From contig NZ_JQKB01000036.1 of the NCBI RefSeq assembly GCF_000745835.1, positions 1 to 58,026 on the forward strand: 58,026 bases of DNA, written 5' to 3'. Positions within the stretch are counted from its first letter, which is position 1. Each line of letters starts with the position of its first letter. Positions 43,828 through 56,050 of the stretch are shown piece by piece. Source of the DNA: Belnapia moabensis DSM 16746 (lineage in GTDB: Bacteria; Pseudomonadota; Alphaproteobacteria; Acetobacterales; Acetobacteraceae). The notes beneath the pieces are model-generated. The model worked only from the letters and a program-made list of their open reading frames with translations. It made no database searches and was not told the origin of the DNA. The translations under genes and the position numbers were made by a program.

Positions 43828-45090
43828 TCAGAGGTCCAGCATCAGCCGGCGCGGGTCCTCGACGCCTTCCTTCACGCGGACGAGGAAGCTCACCGCCTCC
43901 TTCCCGTCGACGATCCGGTGGTCGTAGGACAGGGCGAGGTACATCATCGGCCGCACCTCGACCTTGCCGCCGACCACCATCGGCCGCTCCTGGATCTTGT
44001 GCATCCCGAGGATGCCGGACTGCGGCGGGTTGAGGATCGGCGTCGACATCAGGCTGCCATAGATGCCGCCGTTGGTGATGGTGAAGCTGCCGCCCGCCAT
44101 CTCCTCCAGCTTCAGCTGCCCGTCGCGGACGCGCTTGCCGAAATCACCGATGCTCTTCTCGATACCGGCGAAGCTCATCTGGTCGGCGTTGCGCAGCACC
44201 GGCACGACCAGCCCGTTCGGCCCGCCGACCGCGATGCCCATATGAACGAAGTTCTTGTAGACCACCGAATCGCCGTCGATCTCCGCATTGACGGCGGGGA
44301 ACTCCTTCAGCGCGGCCACGCAGGCCTTCACGAAGAAGGACATGAATCCGAGCTTGACCCCGTGCCGCTTCTCGAAGGCATCGCGGTACTCGGCGCGCAG
44401 CGCCATGGCCGCGCCCATATCCACCTCGTTGAAGGTGGTGAGCATGGCGGCGGTGTTCTGCGCCTCCTTCAGCCGGCGTGCGATGGTGATGCGCAGGCGG
44501 GTCATCTTCACCCGCTCCTCGCCCTCTTCCAGCGGTCGTGCGGCCTTGGCGGCAGCGGCAGCCGGCGCCGCAGCGGCGGCCGGACGGGCGAGGAAGTCGA
44601 GCACGTCGCCCTTGCTGATGCGGCCGTCCTTGGCGGTGCCGGTGCCGATCTGCTCGGCGCTGACCTTGTTCTCGGTCATCAGCTTGGCGGCGGCAGGCAG
44701 CGGGGCATGGGCGTTCGGGTTGCCAGGCACGGCGACCGGGCCCTGCGGCACCCGCGGCTCCTCGACCTTCGGCTGGGCCGCCGCCGCCGGGGCGGGGGCC
44801 GGCGCAGCCGGGGCCGGGCTCGGCGCGGCGGGCTTCGGCGCCGCACCGGCGCCGGCCGCGCCGATCACGCCGAGCACCGCGCCGGGGGCCACCTCGCCGC
44901 CCTCATCCACGGCGATCGATTCGATGACGCCGGCGGAGGGCGCATTGACCTCCACCGTCACCTTGTCGGTTTCCAGCTCCACCAGCGGCTCATCCACCGC
45001 GACCTGCTCGCCGGCCTTCTTCAGCCAGCGCGCCACGGTGGCGGTGCTCACGCTCTCGCCGAGGGTGGGTACCAGGATATCCGTCGCCAT
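43828..45090 (-). CDS. sucB: 2-oxoglutarate dehydrogenase E2, dihydrolipoyl succinyltransferase
   Basis: The 420-residue E2 has one lipoyl domain (residues 1-75; lipoylated Lys in [10 protein letters not shown] near residue 43), an Ala/Pro linker, the E1/E3-binding domain ([19 protein letters not shown], about 134-152) and the catalytic domain ending with [19 protein letters not shown] (active-site His near 391). It transfers the succinyl group to CoA. It lies 34 bases downstream of sucA on the same strand. Unlike many alphaproteobacterial clusters, no lpd follows. Confidence 0.95.
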   Translation of the reverse strand: MATDILVPTLGESVSTATVARWLKKAGEQVAVDEPLVELETDKVTVEVNAPSAGVIESIAVDEGGEVAPGAVLGVIGAAGAGAAPKPAAPSPAPAAPAPAPAAAAQPKVEEPRVPQGPVAVPGNPNAHAPLPAAAKLMTENKVSAEQIGTGTAKDGRISKGDVLDFLARPAAAAAPAAAAAKAARPLEEGEERVKMTRLRITIARRLKEAQNTAAMLTTFNEVDMGAAMALRAEYRDAFEKRHGVKLGFMSFFVKACVAALKEFPAVNAEIDGDSVVYKNFVHMGIAVGGPNGLVVPVLRNADQMSFAGIEKSIGDFGKRVRDGQLKLEEMAGGSFTITNGGIYGSLMSTPILNPPQSGILGMHKIQERPMVVGGKVEVRPMMYLALSYDHRIVDGKEAVSFLVRVKEGVEDPRRLMLDL

Positions 45091-45124
45091 CGTTCTCTCT
45101 CGCCTTCCGTCTCGCCGCCGCGCC

Positions 45125-48019
45125 TTAAAGCCCGAGCGCGGCCCGCACCAGGGCTTCCTGCTGCTGCTGATGCACCTTGGCGAGGCCGGTGGCCGGGCTC
45201 GCCGCTTCGTCGCGGCCGACGTATTCGGGCCGCTTCGCCTTGATGTCGAGGCCCTTCAGCACCTTCTCGAGCCGCCGGTCGATATAGGTCCAGGCGCCCA
45301 TATTCTCGGGCTCCTCCTGGCACCACACCACCTCGGCATTCTTGTAGGGCGCCAAGGCCTGGCCGAGGCTCTCCTTCGGGAAGGGGTGCAGCTGCTCGAC
45401 GCGGATGATCGCCACGTCCTGCACGCCCTTGTCGCGCCGCTCCTGCAGCAGGTCGTAATAGACCTTGCCGGTGCAGAGCACGACCCGCTTCACCGCCTCC
45501 TCCGGCGCGATCGCGTCGATCTCGGGGATGACATAGCGGAAGCCGCTGCCCGGGCCGAATTCCGCCAGGCTGCTGACCGCCAGCTTGTGCCGCAGCAGCG
45601 ATTTCGGCGTCATCAGCACCAGCGGCTTGCGGTAATTCGCCTTCAGCTGGCGCCGCAGGGCGTGGAAGTAGTTGGCCGGCGTCGTCAGGTTGCACACCCG
45701 CATGTTCCGCTCGGCGCAGAGCTGCAGGTAGCGCTCCAGCCGGGCCGAGGAATGCTCCGGCCCCTGGCCCTCATAGCCATGCGGCAGCAGCATCACGAGG
45801 CCCGACATGCGCAGCCACTTGGTCTCGGCCGAGGCGATGAACTGGTCGATGATGACCTGCGCGCCATTGGCGAAGTCGCCGAACTGCGCCTCCCACAGCA
45901 CCAGCGTGTGCGGGTCCGCCAGCGAGTAGCCATAGTCGTAGCCGAGCACGCCGAACTCGGAGAGCAGGCTGTTGAAGGCCTCGAAGCGCGGCTGGCCGCT
46001 GCGGATGTTGTTCAGCGGCACGTATTCGGCCTGGGTCTTCTGGTCGATCAGCACCGCATGGCGATGGCTGAAGGTGCCGCGCTGCACATCCTCGCCCGAG
46101 AGGCGGACGCGATGCCCCTCCAGTAGCAGCGTGCCGAAGCCCAGTGCTTCGCCGGTCGCCCAGTCGATACCCTCGCCGCTCTCGATCGCCTGCTTCTTGG
46201 CCTCGAGCTGGCGGGCGATCTTAGGGTTGACGGCGAAATCCTCGGGCACGCGGCCGAGTGCCGTGCCGACCTCGCGCAGCGTCTCGAGCGGCACGGCGGT
46301 CGGGTGGAGCTGCTCCACCGCATCCGCGGTTCCGGCTGCCTTCAGCCCGGACCAATGGCCTTCCAGCCAGTCGGCCTTGTTCGGCTTGAAGCTTTGCGCC
46401 GCCTCATGCGCCTCCTCCAGCCGCTGGTTGAAGGCGTCCCACATCGCCTTCGACTCCTCGGCCGGGACGCTGCCCTCGGCTGCGAGCCGCTCGGCATAAA
46501 GGGTGCGCGTGGTCCGCATCTCCTTGATGCGGCCATACATGATCGGCTGGGTGAAGGCCGGCTCGTCGCTCTCGTTATGGCCGTGGCGGCGGTAGCAGAC
46601 GATGTCCACCACCACATCGGTCGAGAATTCCTGGCGGAACTCGGCGGCCAGGCGGGAGACGAAGACCACCGCCTCCGGGTTGTCGCCGTTGACGTGCCAG
46701 ATCGGCGCCTGCACCGCCTTGGCGATGTCGGTGCAGTAGAGGCCGGAATAGGCATGCACCGGAACGGTGGTGAAGCCGATCTGGTTGTTGGTCACCAGAT
46801 GGATGGTGCCGCCGGTACGGTAGCCAATGAGCTGGCTCATCGCCATGGTCTCGTAGACCAAGCCCTGGCCGGCGAAGGCGGCATCGCCATGCAGCAGGAT
46901 GCCCATGACCGAATGCCGGCCCTTGGTGTCGCCCGCCATGTCCTGCCGCGCCCGCACCTTGCCGACCACGACCGGATCGACCGCCTCGAGATGCGAGGGG
47001 TTGGGCTGCAAGGACAGATGGACCTTGCGGCCGCCGACCTCGATATCCGTGCTGGTGCCGAGATGGTACTTCACGTCGCCCGAGCCCTGGACATCGTCCG
47101 GGTTGGCGCCGACGCCCTTGAACTCGGAGAAGACCTGGGTGAAGGGCTTCTTCACCACATTGACCAGCACGTTCAGCCGGCCGCGATGCGCCATGCCGAT
47201 GGCGATCTCGTTGACGCCAGCCGCCGCCGCCGTCTCGATCACCGCCTGGATGGAGGGGATGGTGCTCTCGCCGCCCTCGAGGCCGAAGCGTTTGGTCGAG
47301 ACGTATTTGCGGGCGCAGAACGCCTCAAAGCCCTCCGCCTCGGTCAGGTCCTCCAGGATCGCCCGCTTCGCCTTGCCATCGAAGGCGGTGGTCCAGGGGG
47401 CGCCTTCCATGCGCTGCTGGATCCAGGCCTTCTGGCCGGGGTCCTGGATATGCATGAACTCGACGCCGATCGGCCCGCAATAGGTGGCCTGGCAGACCTC
47501 CAGGATCTGCCGCGGCGTCGCCGTATCCAGGCCGAGCACGCCGTTGATGAAAACCGGCCGATCCATATCGGCCTCGGTGAAGCCCCAGAATGTTGGGTCC
47601 AGCTCCTGATGCGGTCGCGGCTTGGCGAGGCCGAGCGGGTCGAGCTGGGCATGCAGATGGCCGCGCACCCGGTAGCTGCGGATCAGCATCAGCGCGCGAA
47701 TCGAATCGAGCTGGGCCCGGCGGATGGTCTCGGCATCCGGGGCGGCGGCAGGCGCGGCACCCTTGCCGCCCTTGGCACCACCCTTGGCGGCCGGCGCGAG
47801 CTCCGGCTCCGGCGCGAAGCCGCCACGGCCGCGCGGCGCCCAGGAGGCACCGACCGCATCGGTCAGCACCGCCTTCGCATCGTCGTCGAGGACGGCGAAG
47901 AGCTCGGCGAAGGAGGGATCGACGCTGTCGGGCTTTTCCACCCAGCGGGCGTAGAGATCGGCGAGGAAGGCGGCGTTGGCGCCCGTCATCGCTGTCGCGA
48001 GGATATCCACTCCGGCCAT
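45125..48019 (-). CDS. sucA: 2-oxoglutarate dehydrogenase E1 component
   Basis: This thiamine-diphosphate enzyme decarboxylates 2-oxoglutarate in the TCA cycle. The 964-residue protein has the E1 N-terminal sequence ([20 protein letters not shown], about 13-32), the dimerisation/ThDP region with [14 protein letters not shown] and [19 protein letters not shown], and C-terminal [26 protein letters not shown] 5 bases before the ATG at 48019 makes that the preferred start; an ATG at 48040 is also in frame. It is separated from sucD by 150 bases with two strong hairpins. Confidence 0.96.
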   Translation of the reverse strand: MAGVDILATAMTGANAAFLADLYARWVEKPDSVDPSFAELFAVLDDDAKAVLTDAVGASWAPRGRGGFAPEPELAPAAKGGAKGGKGAAPAAAPDAETIRRAQLDSIRALMLIRSYRVRGHLHAQLDPLGLAKPRPHQELDPTFWGFTEADMDRPVFINGVLGLDTATPRQILEVCQATYCGPIGVEFMHIQDPGQKAWIQQRMEGAPWTTAFDGKAKRAILEDLTEAEGFEAFCARKYVSTKRFGLEGGESTIPSIQAVIETAAAAGVNEIAIGMAHRGRLNVLVNVVKKPFTQVFSEFKGVGANPDDVQGSGDVKYHLGTSTDIEVGGRKVHLSLQPNPSHLEAVDPVVVGKVRARQDMAGDTKGRHSVMGILLHGDAAFAGQGLVYETMAMSQLIGYRTGGTIHLVTNNQIGFTTVPVHAYSGLYCTDIAKAVQAPIWHVNGDNPEAVVFVSRLAAEFRQEFSTDVVVDIVCYRRHGHNESDEPAFTQPIMYGRIKEMRTTRTLYAERLAAEGSVPAEESKAMWDAFNQRLEEAHEAAQSFKPNKADWLEGHWSGLKAAGTADAVEQLHPTAVPLETLREVGTALGRVPEDFAVNPKIARQLEAKKQAIESGEGIDWATGEALGFGTLLLEGHRVRLSGEDVQRGTFSHRHAVLIDQKTQAEYVPLNNIRSGQPRFEAFNSLLSEFGVLGYDYGYSLADPHTLVLWEAQFGDFANGAQVIIDQFIASAETKWLRMSGLVMLLPHGYEGQGPEHSSARLERYLQLCAERNMRVCNLTTPANYFHALRRQLKANYRKPLVLMTPKSLLRHKLAVSSLAEFGPGSGFRYVIPEIDAIAPEEAVKRVVLCTGKVYYDLLQERRDKGVQDVAIIRVEQLHPFPKESLGQALAPYKNAEVVWCQEEPENMGAWTYIDRRLEKVLKGLDIKAKRPEYVGRDEAASPATGLAKVHQQQQEALVRAALGL

Positions 48020-48075
48020 ATGTCTCTCCGTGCCGGCCAAGAGGGGCCAGCGGTCTCTATCGGCACATGCAATGA

Positions 48076-48106
48076 TCGCCGCGACCCCAGAGCGAGGTCG
48101 CGGCGA
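48076..48106 (-). terminator. hairpin in the sucD-sucA gap, sucA-proximal
   Basis: Perfect 11-base arms, TCGCCGCGACC (48076-48086) and GGTCGCGGCGA (48096-48106), enclose a 9-base loop. It stands in the 150-base gap between the sucD stop and the sucA start. There is no U-tract, so it may be an attenuator, processing site or stabiliser between sucCD and sucAB messages. Confidence 0.5.
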
Positions 48107-48136
48107 CAGGTAACATAGGGCCTCGGCGCCCGACTT

Positions 48137-48156
48137 GGCAGCCCTGCAGGGCTGCC
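48137..48156 (-). terminator. palindromic hairpin directly downstream of sucD
   Basis: The 20 bases GGCAGCCCTGCAGGGCTGCC are a perfect palindrome (8-base arms around TGCA), 13 bases beyond the sucD stop on the minus strand. With the second hairpin 30 bases further on it forms a tandem structure likely to reduce read-through from sucCD into sucAB or to protect the 3' end. Confidence 0.5.
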
Positions 48157-48169
48157 CTGTGCGAAACGC

Positions 48170-49060
48170 TTACCCTTTCAGGGCCTTCACCATGGTCGAG
48201 CCGAGCGCCGCCGGGCTGTCCGCCACATGGATTCCGGCCGCGCGCATCGCCTCGATCTTCGCCTCGGCGGTGTCCTTGCCGCCCGAGATCACGGCGCCGG
48301 CATGACCCATGCGGCGGCCGGGCGGGGCCGTGGCGCCGGCGATGAAGCCGACGACGGGCTTATGACCTGCCCCCTTGGCCTTGTTCTCGCGCGCCAGGAA
48401 TTCCGCCGCCTCGATCTCCGACTGGCCGCCGATCTCCCCGATCATGACGATCGACTTGGTCTCGTCATCGGCCAGGAACATCTCCAGTACCTCGACGAAA
48501 TCTGTGCCCTTCACCGGGTCGCCGCCGATGCCGACGCAGGTGGACTGGCCGAGCCCGGCGGCGGAGGTCTGCGCCACCGCCTCATAGGTCAGCGTTCCCG
48601 AGCGCGAAACGATGCCGACCGAGCCGCGCCGGTGAATATGTCCCGGCATAATGCCGATCTTGCAGGCATCCGGGGTGATGACGCCCGGGCAGTTCGGCCC
48701 GATCAGCCGCGACTTCGAGCCGCCCAGCGCCCGCTTCACCCGCACCATGTCGAGCACCGGGATGCCCTCAGTGATGCAGATGATGAGCGGCAGCTCCGCA
48801 TCGATCGCCTCGAGGATCGCATCCGCCGCGAAGGGCGGCGGCACATAGATCACGCTGGCATTGGCCCCCGTGGCCGCCACGCAATCCGCCACCGTGTCGA
48901 AGACCGGCAGACCGATATGGGTGGTGCCGCCCTTGCCTGGCGTCACGCCGCCGACATACTTGCTGCCGTAGGCGATACCCTGCTCGGCATGGAAGGTGCC
49001 CTGAGCTCCGGTGAAGCCCTGGGTCATGACCTTGGTGTTCTCGTCGATCAGGATCGCCAT
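48170..49060 (-). CDS. sucD: succinyl-CoA synthetase, alpha subunit
   Basis: The 296-residue alpha subunit binds CoA and carries the phosphohistidine. The N-terminal segment [20 protein letters not shown], CoA-binding [20 protein letters not shown], and [14 protein letters not shown] with the active-site His near residue 251 are all present. It begins 3 bases after the sucC stop, so the two subunits are coexpressed. TCA substrate-level phosphorylation is the role. Confidence 0.96.
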   Translation of the reverse strand: MAILIDENTKVMTQGFTGAQGTFHAEQGIAYGSKYVGGVTPGKGGTTHIGLPVFDTVADCVAATGANASVIYVPPPFAADAILEAIDAELPLIICITEGIPVLDMVRVKRALGGSKSRLIGPNCPGVITPDACKIGIMPGHIHRRGSVGIVSRSGTLTYEAVAQTSAAGLGQSTCVGIGGDPVKGTDFVEVLEMFLADDETKSIVMIGEIGGQSEIEAAEFLARENKAKGAGHKPVVGFIAGATAPPGRRMGHAGAVISGGKDTAEAKIEAMRAAGIHVADSPAALGSTMVKALKG

Positions 49061-49063
49061 GGC

Positions 49064-50257
49064 TCAGGCTCCCTTCACCGCGGCAACGACCTTTTGGGCC
49101 GCATCCGCCAGATTGTCGGCGGGGATGATGGCGAGGCCGCTCTCGGCCAGGATCTTCTTGCCGAGCTCGACATTGGTGCCCTCGAGCCGCACCACCAGCG
49201 GCACGGAGAGCGAGAGGTTCTTCGACGCCTCGACGATGCCGGTGGCGATCATGTCGCACTTGGCGATGCCGCCGAAGATGTTGACCAGCAACGCCTTGAC
49301 GTTGCTGTCCGAGGTGATGATCCGGAACGCCTCGGTGACGCGCGCCGCATTCGCCGTGCCGCCGACATCAAGGAAGTTCGCCGGCGAGGACCCGTAGAGC
49401 TTGATGATGTCCATGGTCGCCATCGCAAGCCCTGCGCCGTTCACCATGCAGCCGATCTCGCCGTCGAGCGCGACATAGTTCAGGTCGTTCTTGACCGCGT
49501 CCAGTTCCTTCGGGTCCATCTCGCTGTCGTCGCGCAGGGCCTCGAGGTCCTTGTGGCGGAACAACGCGTTGTCGTCGAAGGAGACCTTGGCATCGAGCGC
49601 CACGATCTCGCCTGCGCCGGTGACGACCAGCGGGTTGACCTCGACGATGGCGCAGTCGAGCTCGACGAAGGCGCCGTAGAGCGCCGTGACGAACTTCGTG
49701 AAGCTCGCCACCTGCTTGCCGGTCAAGCCGAGGCCGAAGGCCAGCTTGCGGCAATGGAAGCCGGAGATGCCCGCGGCGGGGTCGATCGCCGCCTTCAAGA
49801 TCTTCTCGGGGTGGTGCTCGGCCACCTCCTCGATCTCCATCCCGCCCTCGGTCGAGGCCATGACGGTGAGGCGGGAGGTGGCGCGGTCCACCAGCAGGCC
49901 GAGATAGAGCTCGCGCTTGATGTCGCAGCCGTCTTCCACATAGACACGGGAGACGACCTTGCCCGCCTCGCCGGTCTGCTTGGTGACCAGCGTCTTGCCG
50001 ATCATCGCCTCGGCCGCGGCGCGGACCTCCTCGACCGACTTGACGACGCGGACGCCGCCCTTGCCGTTCGGGTCTTCCTTGAAGCGCCCGGCGCCGCGGC
50101 CGCCGGCATGGATCTGTGACTTCACCACATAGACCGGGCCGGGCAGCTTCTTCGCCGCCTCGGCCGCCTCGTCCGGCGTCCAGGCCACATGGCCCTGGAG
50201 CACCGCGACGCCATAGCGCCCCAGCAGCTCCTTCGCCTGGTATTCATGGATGTTCAT
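49064..50257 (-). CDS. sucC: succinyl-CoA synthetase, beta subunit
   Basis: The 397-residue ATP-grasp subunit starts [20 protein letters not shown]. It has the nucleotide-binding region [20 protein letters not shown] near residues 46-65 and the C-terminal [20 protein letters not shown] near 319-338. It confers ADP/GDP binding and, with SucD, converts succinyl-CoA to succinate. It is 39 bases downstream of mdh on the same strand, consistent with an mdh-sucCD unit. Confidence 0.96.
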   Translation of the reverse strand: MNIHEYQAKELLGRYGVAVLQGHVAWTPDEAAEAAKKLPGPVYVVKSQIHAGGRGAGRFKEDPNGKGGVRVVKSVEEVRAAAEAMIGKTLVTKQTGEAGKVVSRVYVEDGCDIKRELYLGLLVDRATSRLTVMASTEGGMEIEEVAEHHPEKILKAAIDPAAGISGFHCRKLAFGLGLTGKQVASFTKFVTALYGAFVELDCAIVEVNPLVVTGAGEIVALDAKVSFDDNALFRHKDLEALRDDSEMDPKELDAVKNDLNYVALDGEIGCMVNGAGLAMATMDIIKLYGSSPANFLDVGGTANAARVTEAFRIITSDSNVKALLVNIFGGIAKCDMIATGIVEASKNLSLSVPLVVRLEGTNVELGKKILAESGLAIIPADNLADAAQKVVAAVKGA

Positions 50258-50296
50258 GCCGTCACCCCTGCAAGCGAATGGATGCCGGGCGCCTGA

Positions 50297-51741
<1,445 letters not shown>

Positions 51742-51777
51742 TTAGAATCCTCTCGAATCCGTGAATATTACTCCATA

Positions 51778-52938
51778 TTACGTCAGATGCGGCAAGGCCA
51801 GATAGTCCTGGCTTTGCATTTCCGTGAGCCGGCTCGCCGTCCGCTCGAACATGGCGGCGTTCTCGCCCTGTTCGTAGAGCGAATCGGGTGGCGCCTCGGC
51901 CGAGGCCACCAGCTTGCAACGATGCTCGTAGAGCGCATCCACCAGCGTGATGAAGCGCCGCGCCCGGTCGAAATTCTCCGGCCCCAGACGGGGGATGCCA
52001 TCGAGCACCAGGGTGTGGAAATGGGTGGCGACGGCGAGGTAGTCGGCCGGCCCCAGCGGCTTGCCGCACAGCTCGTCGAAATCCGCCCGGGCCACGCCCC
52101 GCGCCGCCTCCGGCAGTTCCACCACCCGGCCGAGCACGGTCAGGCGGGCCGGTGCCCCCTGCACCTCGCCGGTCAGTTCGAGGAAAGCGGCATCCAGCGC
52201 CCGCTCCGCCCTTCCGTCTACCGGGCTGTGCCAACTCGGCAGGCCGCGGATACGCTCCCGCCGGTAATCCTGCTGCGCCTCCAGATGCAGCACGTTCAGC
52301 CGCTTCTTGATGAGTCCGATGAAGGGCAGGAAGGCGTCGCGGCCGGGCCGGCCCTTGAACAGGTCGTCGGGCGCCGTGTTGCTGGTCGCGACCACCACCA
52401 CGCCGCGGGCGAAGAGCGCCTCGAACAGCCGGCCGAGGATCATCGCATCGGCGATGTCATGCACCTGGAACTCATCGAAGCAGAGCAGCGCCGCATCGAC
52501 GCTAATCGAATTGGCCAGTGGCGGGATCGGGTCCGCCTCGCCCGGGTTGCGCTGCTTCCAGGCGTGGATCGTCTGATGACAATCCTGCATGAACTGGTGG
52601 AAGTGGATGCGCCGCTTGCGGATGACGTCGGCGCATTCGAAGAAGAGGTCCATCAACATGGACTTGCCCCGCCCCACCTCGCCGACGAGGTAGAGGCCCT
52701 GCGGCGTCCCCTCCGGCGCCTCGGGCACCGGCTTGCGGCGCATGAAACGGGCGAGGAACCCGGCCTCCGGCGGCGCCTCCGGGTGCGGATCGTAGCCGCG
52801 GAGGCGGTGCCAGAGCTCCTGCAGGGTCTCAGCGGCCAGGGCCTGGGCGGTGTCGGGTTTCAGCAGCCCGGCCGCGACGCGGGCGCGATAGGCCGGCAGC
52901 GGGCCTTGATCGGAGCGGGGGTTGACGGGCGCATGCAT
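51778..52938 (-). CDS. zapE: AFG1/ZapE-family ATPase
   Basis: The 386-residue AAA-like ATPase has Walker A GEVGRGKSMLMDLFFE near residues 87-102, the family segment RIHFHQFMQDCHQTIHAWK, and Walker B LLCFDEFQVHDIADAMIL. ATSNTAPDDLF (sensor) follows. E. coli ZapE acts at the division septum under stress; mitochondrial AFG1 aids turnover of respiratory-chain subunits. The conserved position upstream of mdh-sucCDAB is known in alphaproteobacteria. Open frame continues upstream to 53205, but the start at 52938 gives the family N-terminus. It lies 46 bases from the fused ABC-MFP gene. Confidence 0.92.
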   Translation of the reverse strand: MHAPVNPRSDQGPLPAYRARVAAGLLKPDTAQALAAETLQELWHRLRGYDPHPEAPPEAGFLARFMRRKPVPEAPEGTPQGLYLVGEVGRGKSMLMDLFFECADVIRKRRIHFHQFMQDCHQTIHAWKQRNPGEADPIPPLANSISVDAALLCFDEFQVHDIADAMILGRLFEALFARGVVVVATSNTAPDDLFKGRPGRDAFLPFIGLIKKRLNVLHLEAQQDYRRERIRGLPSWHSPVDGRAERALDAAFLELTGEVQGAPARLTVLGRVVELPEAARGVARADFDELCGKPLGPADYLAVATHFHTLVLDGIPRLGPENFDRARRFITLVDALYEHRCKLVASAEAPPDSLYEQGENAAMFERTASRLTEMQSQDYLALPHLT

Positions 52939-52984
52939 CGCGCCCGGCGGATAACCCGGACTTGGGCCGGGGGCAATCCACCGG

Positions 52985-55900
52985 TCACGCTCCCGGCGGC
53001 TGGCCTTCCGCGGGCGCGGCCGGCGGCACGGTCCGGCGCGCCGAGCCGCGCACGGGTTCCCAGAAATACCCGAGCGGGGTCCGGCTCTCGCCGACCAGGA
53101 ACGCCTCGGCCGACATGCCGGCCACGAGGGAGCGTTGCGGCACGAGGTCGAGCGCCCCGGGATCGAGCGCGACCCGGACGAGGTAGTAGGCCCGGCCCAC
53201 GGCATCGGCCTGCATATCGGGCGAGACGGTGATTACCTGGCCCGGCAACATCGGCGGATTCGCCTGTCGCAGCGCGGTCAGCCGCAGCCTCGCACGCTGG
53301 CCTACCGCCACCTGATCGATATCCGTCGGCAAAATCCGCATTTCAGCCACAAGCCTGTCCTCGACCGGCACGAGATCGAGGACAGGCTCGCCCGAAGCGA
53401 TGCTCGCCCCAGGCGTGAAGGCCCGAATATTGGTGACCCGCCCAGCCTCAGGCGCCAGCACCTCCCGCCGGGTCAGCACGTCCTCGGCTATGCGGAGCTG
53501 CTGCCGCGCCGCCGCGATGTCCGCCTCGGCGGCCTGGATATCGGTGGCGATGCCTGAGAGCCGCTGGAGCCGGATGCCCGCAAGCTGCCGCTCCGCCTGG
53601 GCGATGCCTTCGCGGAGTTGCGCCTCCCGGGACTCCGCCTGGCCGATCATGGCGACGAAGCCTGCCTCCTGCTGCTGCAGGTTCAGCACCAGGAAGCGCG
53701 AGGCATAGCCCTGCGTCAGCAGCCGGTTGTAGCCGGCGATCTGCTCCCTGATGGCCGCGACCTGCCGCGCCGCGCCGTCCCGCTGCGCCCGGGCACCGGC
53801 GATCTGCTCGCGGAGCTGGGCAATGGCCCGCTCCTGCACCGCCGACTGGCCGTCGAAGGCCGCCCAGCGGGCCGCGAAGAGTGCCTGCTCGGCCTCCAGG
53901 AAGACGGCGATGGCCGGCTCCGCCTCCGCCCTGGCCTCGACCTCCTGCGGAAAGGCGAACCGGCGTTGATCCGCCTGCTCGGCGGCCAGCCGCGCGGCCC
54001 GCGCCCGGCCACCCCAATAGGCGGCTCGCGCCTGCATGGCTGTCGCCTCGGACTGGGCCAAGTCGAGCCGGAGCAAGGCTTGCCCAGCCTGCACGACCGA
54101 CCCTTCCTGCACTAGCATCTCCCGGAGGATGCCGGGCTCCAGCAGGTTGACGGTCTTCCGCCGGCCATCCGGCACCAGCTGGCCCTGAGCGAGCACCGCT
54201 TGATCCATCCGCGTCATGGTCGCCCAGCCGATGAAGGGCACCAGGGTCAGTCCGAGAACCAGCAGCGCCGTCCGCATCACCGCCGAGACGGGAGGGCTCG
54301 GCACGGATGCCTCGATGAGCCGGCGCAGCGCGAGCCGGCCATCCTGCGGATCAGTCGGCACGAGGGGAGCCGCGACCGGGATCGGCCGCTCCACTGCCTC
54401 AACCGGCTGCCGCTCCGCAAGGCTCCACCCGCCGCCCAGCGAGAGCTGCAGGGCGTAATTCGCGTGCTCTTCCCATCCTTCTGGATCATGAGTGACGACG
54501 AGGACGACGCCTCCCGCCATCCGCACATGGTCGACGGCAGCGAGGAGCAGGCGTCGCGAGGGCCCGTCCAGCGCCTCTTCCGGCTCGTCCAGGACCAGCA
54601 ACTCCGACCCTCCATAGAGCGCCCGGGCCAGCGCGACCAGCCGGCGCTGTCCGGTGGAAAGAACGGCGCAGGACGTGGCATAGCCGAGTGGCAGACGGCC
54701 GATCATCTCATGCACGCCGACAGCCGCTGCCGCGGCGATCACGGACTCCAGCGGCGCGTCCGGGCCGCGGCCGATATTGGTCCGGATATTCTCGTCGAGC
54801 AGCTGAATATCCTGCGGCAGGTAGCCGATGCGGCCGCCGAGCGACTCCCGATCACAGAACCAAGTGTCCTGACCGTTCAGCAGCACCCGGCCCGAACCCG
54901 GCTGCAACAGGCCGAGCACCAGGCGCAGCAGGGTGCTCTTGCCGGCACCGTTCCGGCCCGTGACGAGGGTGACGCTGCCCGGCGGCAGCCGCAGTGACAG
55001 GCCGTCGATGATCGGCATCTCGCGGCCTTCGGGCCAGAAGCCAAGGCCTTCGGCTACGAGGCCCGGCGGCGCAGCGGCCTCCGGCGGTGCGACCGCGGGC
55101 GCGCCATCCTCTCGCAGGACTTGGCGCAACCGCCGCCAGGCGCCGAGGCCGCCGCTCCAGCTGTCCCAATACCGCAAGATGTCGGAGAAAGGCGCCATTG
55201 CCTTGGAGCCGCCGAAGAAGGCGCAAAGCACGAGGCCCATGGTGCCGGTGCCCTCGAAGACGAGGACGACGCCGTGCACCAGCAGCGCCAATACGAACAG
55301 GCCCGAGACGATATGTTCGATCTGCTCGATCGCCTCCTTCCGGGCATGGGCGGCATCGCCCGCATCGAGCGCCCGATCATAGCGCCGATGCCAGCGGAAG
55401 AGCATGGCCGGAAGTTGCCCGAGCCCCCGCAGCATATCATTGTTGGAAAAAAGGCTGCCGAGCTCGGCCGATACCGCGGCGACCTGTCTCTCCGCGCGCT
55501 CGCTCTGCCGCGACACCGCCAGTTTCGTCACGAAGGCCATGGCGATGGTGACGAGGATGCCCGCCGTGGTGATCCAGCCGAAGCCGCTGTCGATGTAGAA
55601 GAGCGCCGCCAGGGCCAGGAAGGCGCCGACGAGGTCGAGAGCGCCAACCAGGGAGGGCCCCGCCAGGAAGCCCTGCACGGTGGCGATATCCTGCAGCACC
55701 GTGACCCCGCGGGCGACATCGGTGCGGACCGCGTTGCGGACCGAACTCTGCAGCGCCTCCGCCCGCAGCCGGAGATTGAAGCGATGCGCCGCCGCCCGCA
55801 GCATCCGCGCCCGGTAGAAGAGGTAGATCTCGGAGAAGAGCGTGAGGCCGACGAAGATCGCCATCATGGCGATGTAGGTGTCGGCATTGCTGCTCGCATG

Positions 55901-56050
55901 CGTCGCGTCCGACAGCGCCTTGAGCAGCAGCAGGAAGCCGAAGTAGCCGATCTGCCCGGCGAGGCTGAGAAGCAGCACCGTGGCGACGGAGGCAGGCGTG
56001 ATGCCAATCTCCGCGAGATCGAGCCAGGGCCTGGCAGCCGCCGGCCTCAT
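52985..56050 (-). CDS. type I secretion ABC transporter fused to HlyD/PrtE-type membrane fusion protein
   Basis: One 1021-codon frame joins two normally separate proteins. Residues 1 to about 330 are the membrane domain and about 340-560 an ABC ATPase (Walker A GRNGAGKST near 361-370; signature LSTGQRRLVALARALYGG; Walker B LLVLDEPEEALD; H-loop VVTHD near 520). After a linker of about 45 residues, a single membrane helix (about 593-613) begins the periplasmic adaptor. This has a coiled-coil region (about 660-890), then VLAPEAGRVTNIRAFTPGAS, PTDIDQVAVGQRARLRLTAL and the C-terminal PrtE/HlyD motif. The ATG overlaps the stop of the upstream half-transporter by 4 bases. The signature motif deviates from LSGGQ. 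No TolC-type channel is in the window. Confidence 0.88.
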   Translation of the reverse strand: MRPAAARPWLDLAEIGITPASVATVLLLSLAGQIGYFGFLLLLKALSDATHASSNADTYIAMMAIFVGLTLFSEIYLFYRARMLRAAAHRFNLRLRAEALQSSVRNAVRTDVARGVTVLQDIATVQGFLAGPSLVGALDLVGAFLALAALFYIDSGFGWITTAGILVTIAMAFVTKLAVSRQSERAERQVAAVSAELGSLFSNNDMLRGLGQLPAMLFRWHRRYDRALDAGDAAHARKEAIEQIEHIVSGLFVLALLVHGVVLVFEGTGTMGLVLCAFFGGSKAMAPFSDILRYWDSWSGGLGAWRRLRQVLREDGAPAVAPPEAAAPPGLVAEGLGFWPEGREMPIIDGLSLRLPPGSVTLVTGRNGAGKSTLLRLVLGLLQPGSGRVLLNGQDTWFCDRESLGGRIGYLPQDIQLLDENIRTNIGRGPDAPLESVIAAAAAVGVHEMIGRLPLGYATSCAVLSTGQRRLVALARALYGGSELLVLDEPEEALDGPSRRLLLAAVDHVRMAGGVVLVVTHDPEGWEEHANYALQLSLGGGWSLAERQPVEAVERPIPVAAPLVPTDPQDGRLALRRLIEASVPSPPVSAVMRTALLVLGLTLVPFIGWATMTRMDQAVLAQGQLVPDGRRKTVNLLEPGILREMLVQEGSVVQAGQALLRLDLAQSEATAMQARAAYWGGRARAARLAAEQADQRRFAFPQEVEARAEAEPAIAVFLEAEQALFAARWAAFDGQSAVQERAIAQLREQIAGARAQRDGAARQVAAIREQIAGYNRLLTQGYASRFLVLNLQQQEAGFVAMIGQAESREAQLREGIAQAERQLAGIRLQRLSGIATDIQAAEADIAAARQQLRIAEDVLTRREVLAPEAGRVTNIRAFTPGASIASGEPVLDLVPVEDRLVAEMRILPTDIDQVAVGQRARLRLTALRQANPPMLPGQVITVSPDMQADAVGRAYYLVRVALDPGALDLVPQRSLVAGMSAEAFLVGESRTPLGYFWEPVRGSARRTVPPAAPAEGQPPGA

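Noticed and set aside
46304-50119. Long plus-strand frames (604 and 630 codons) opposite sucA and sucCD
   Set aside because: They are mirror frames of well-identified TCA genes and lack ribosome-binding sites and domain content.
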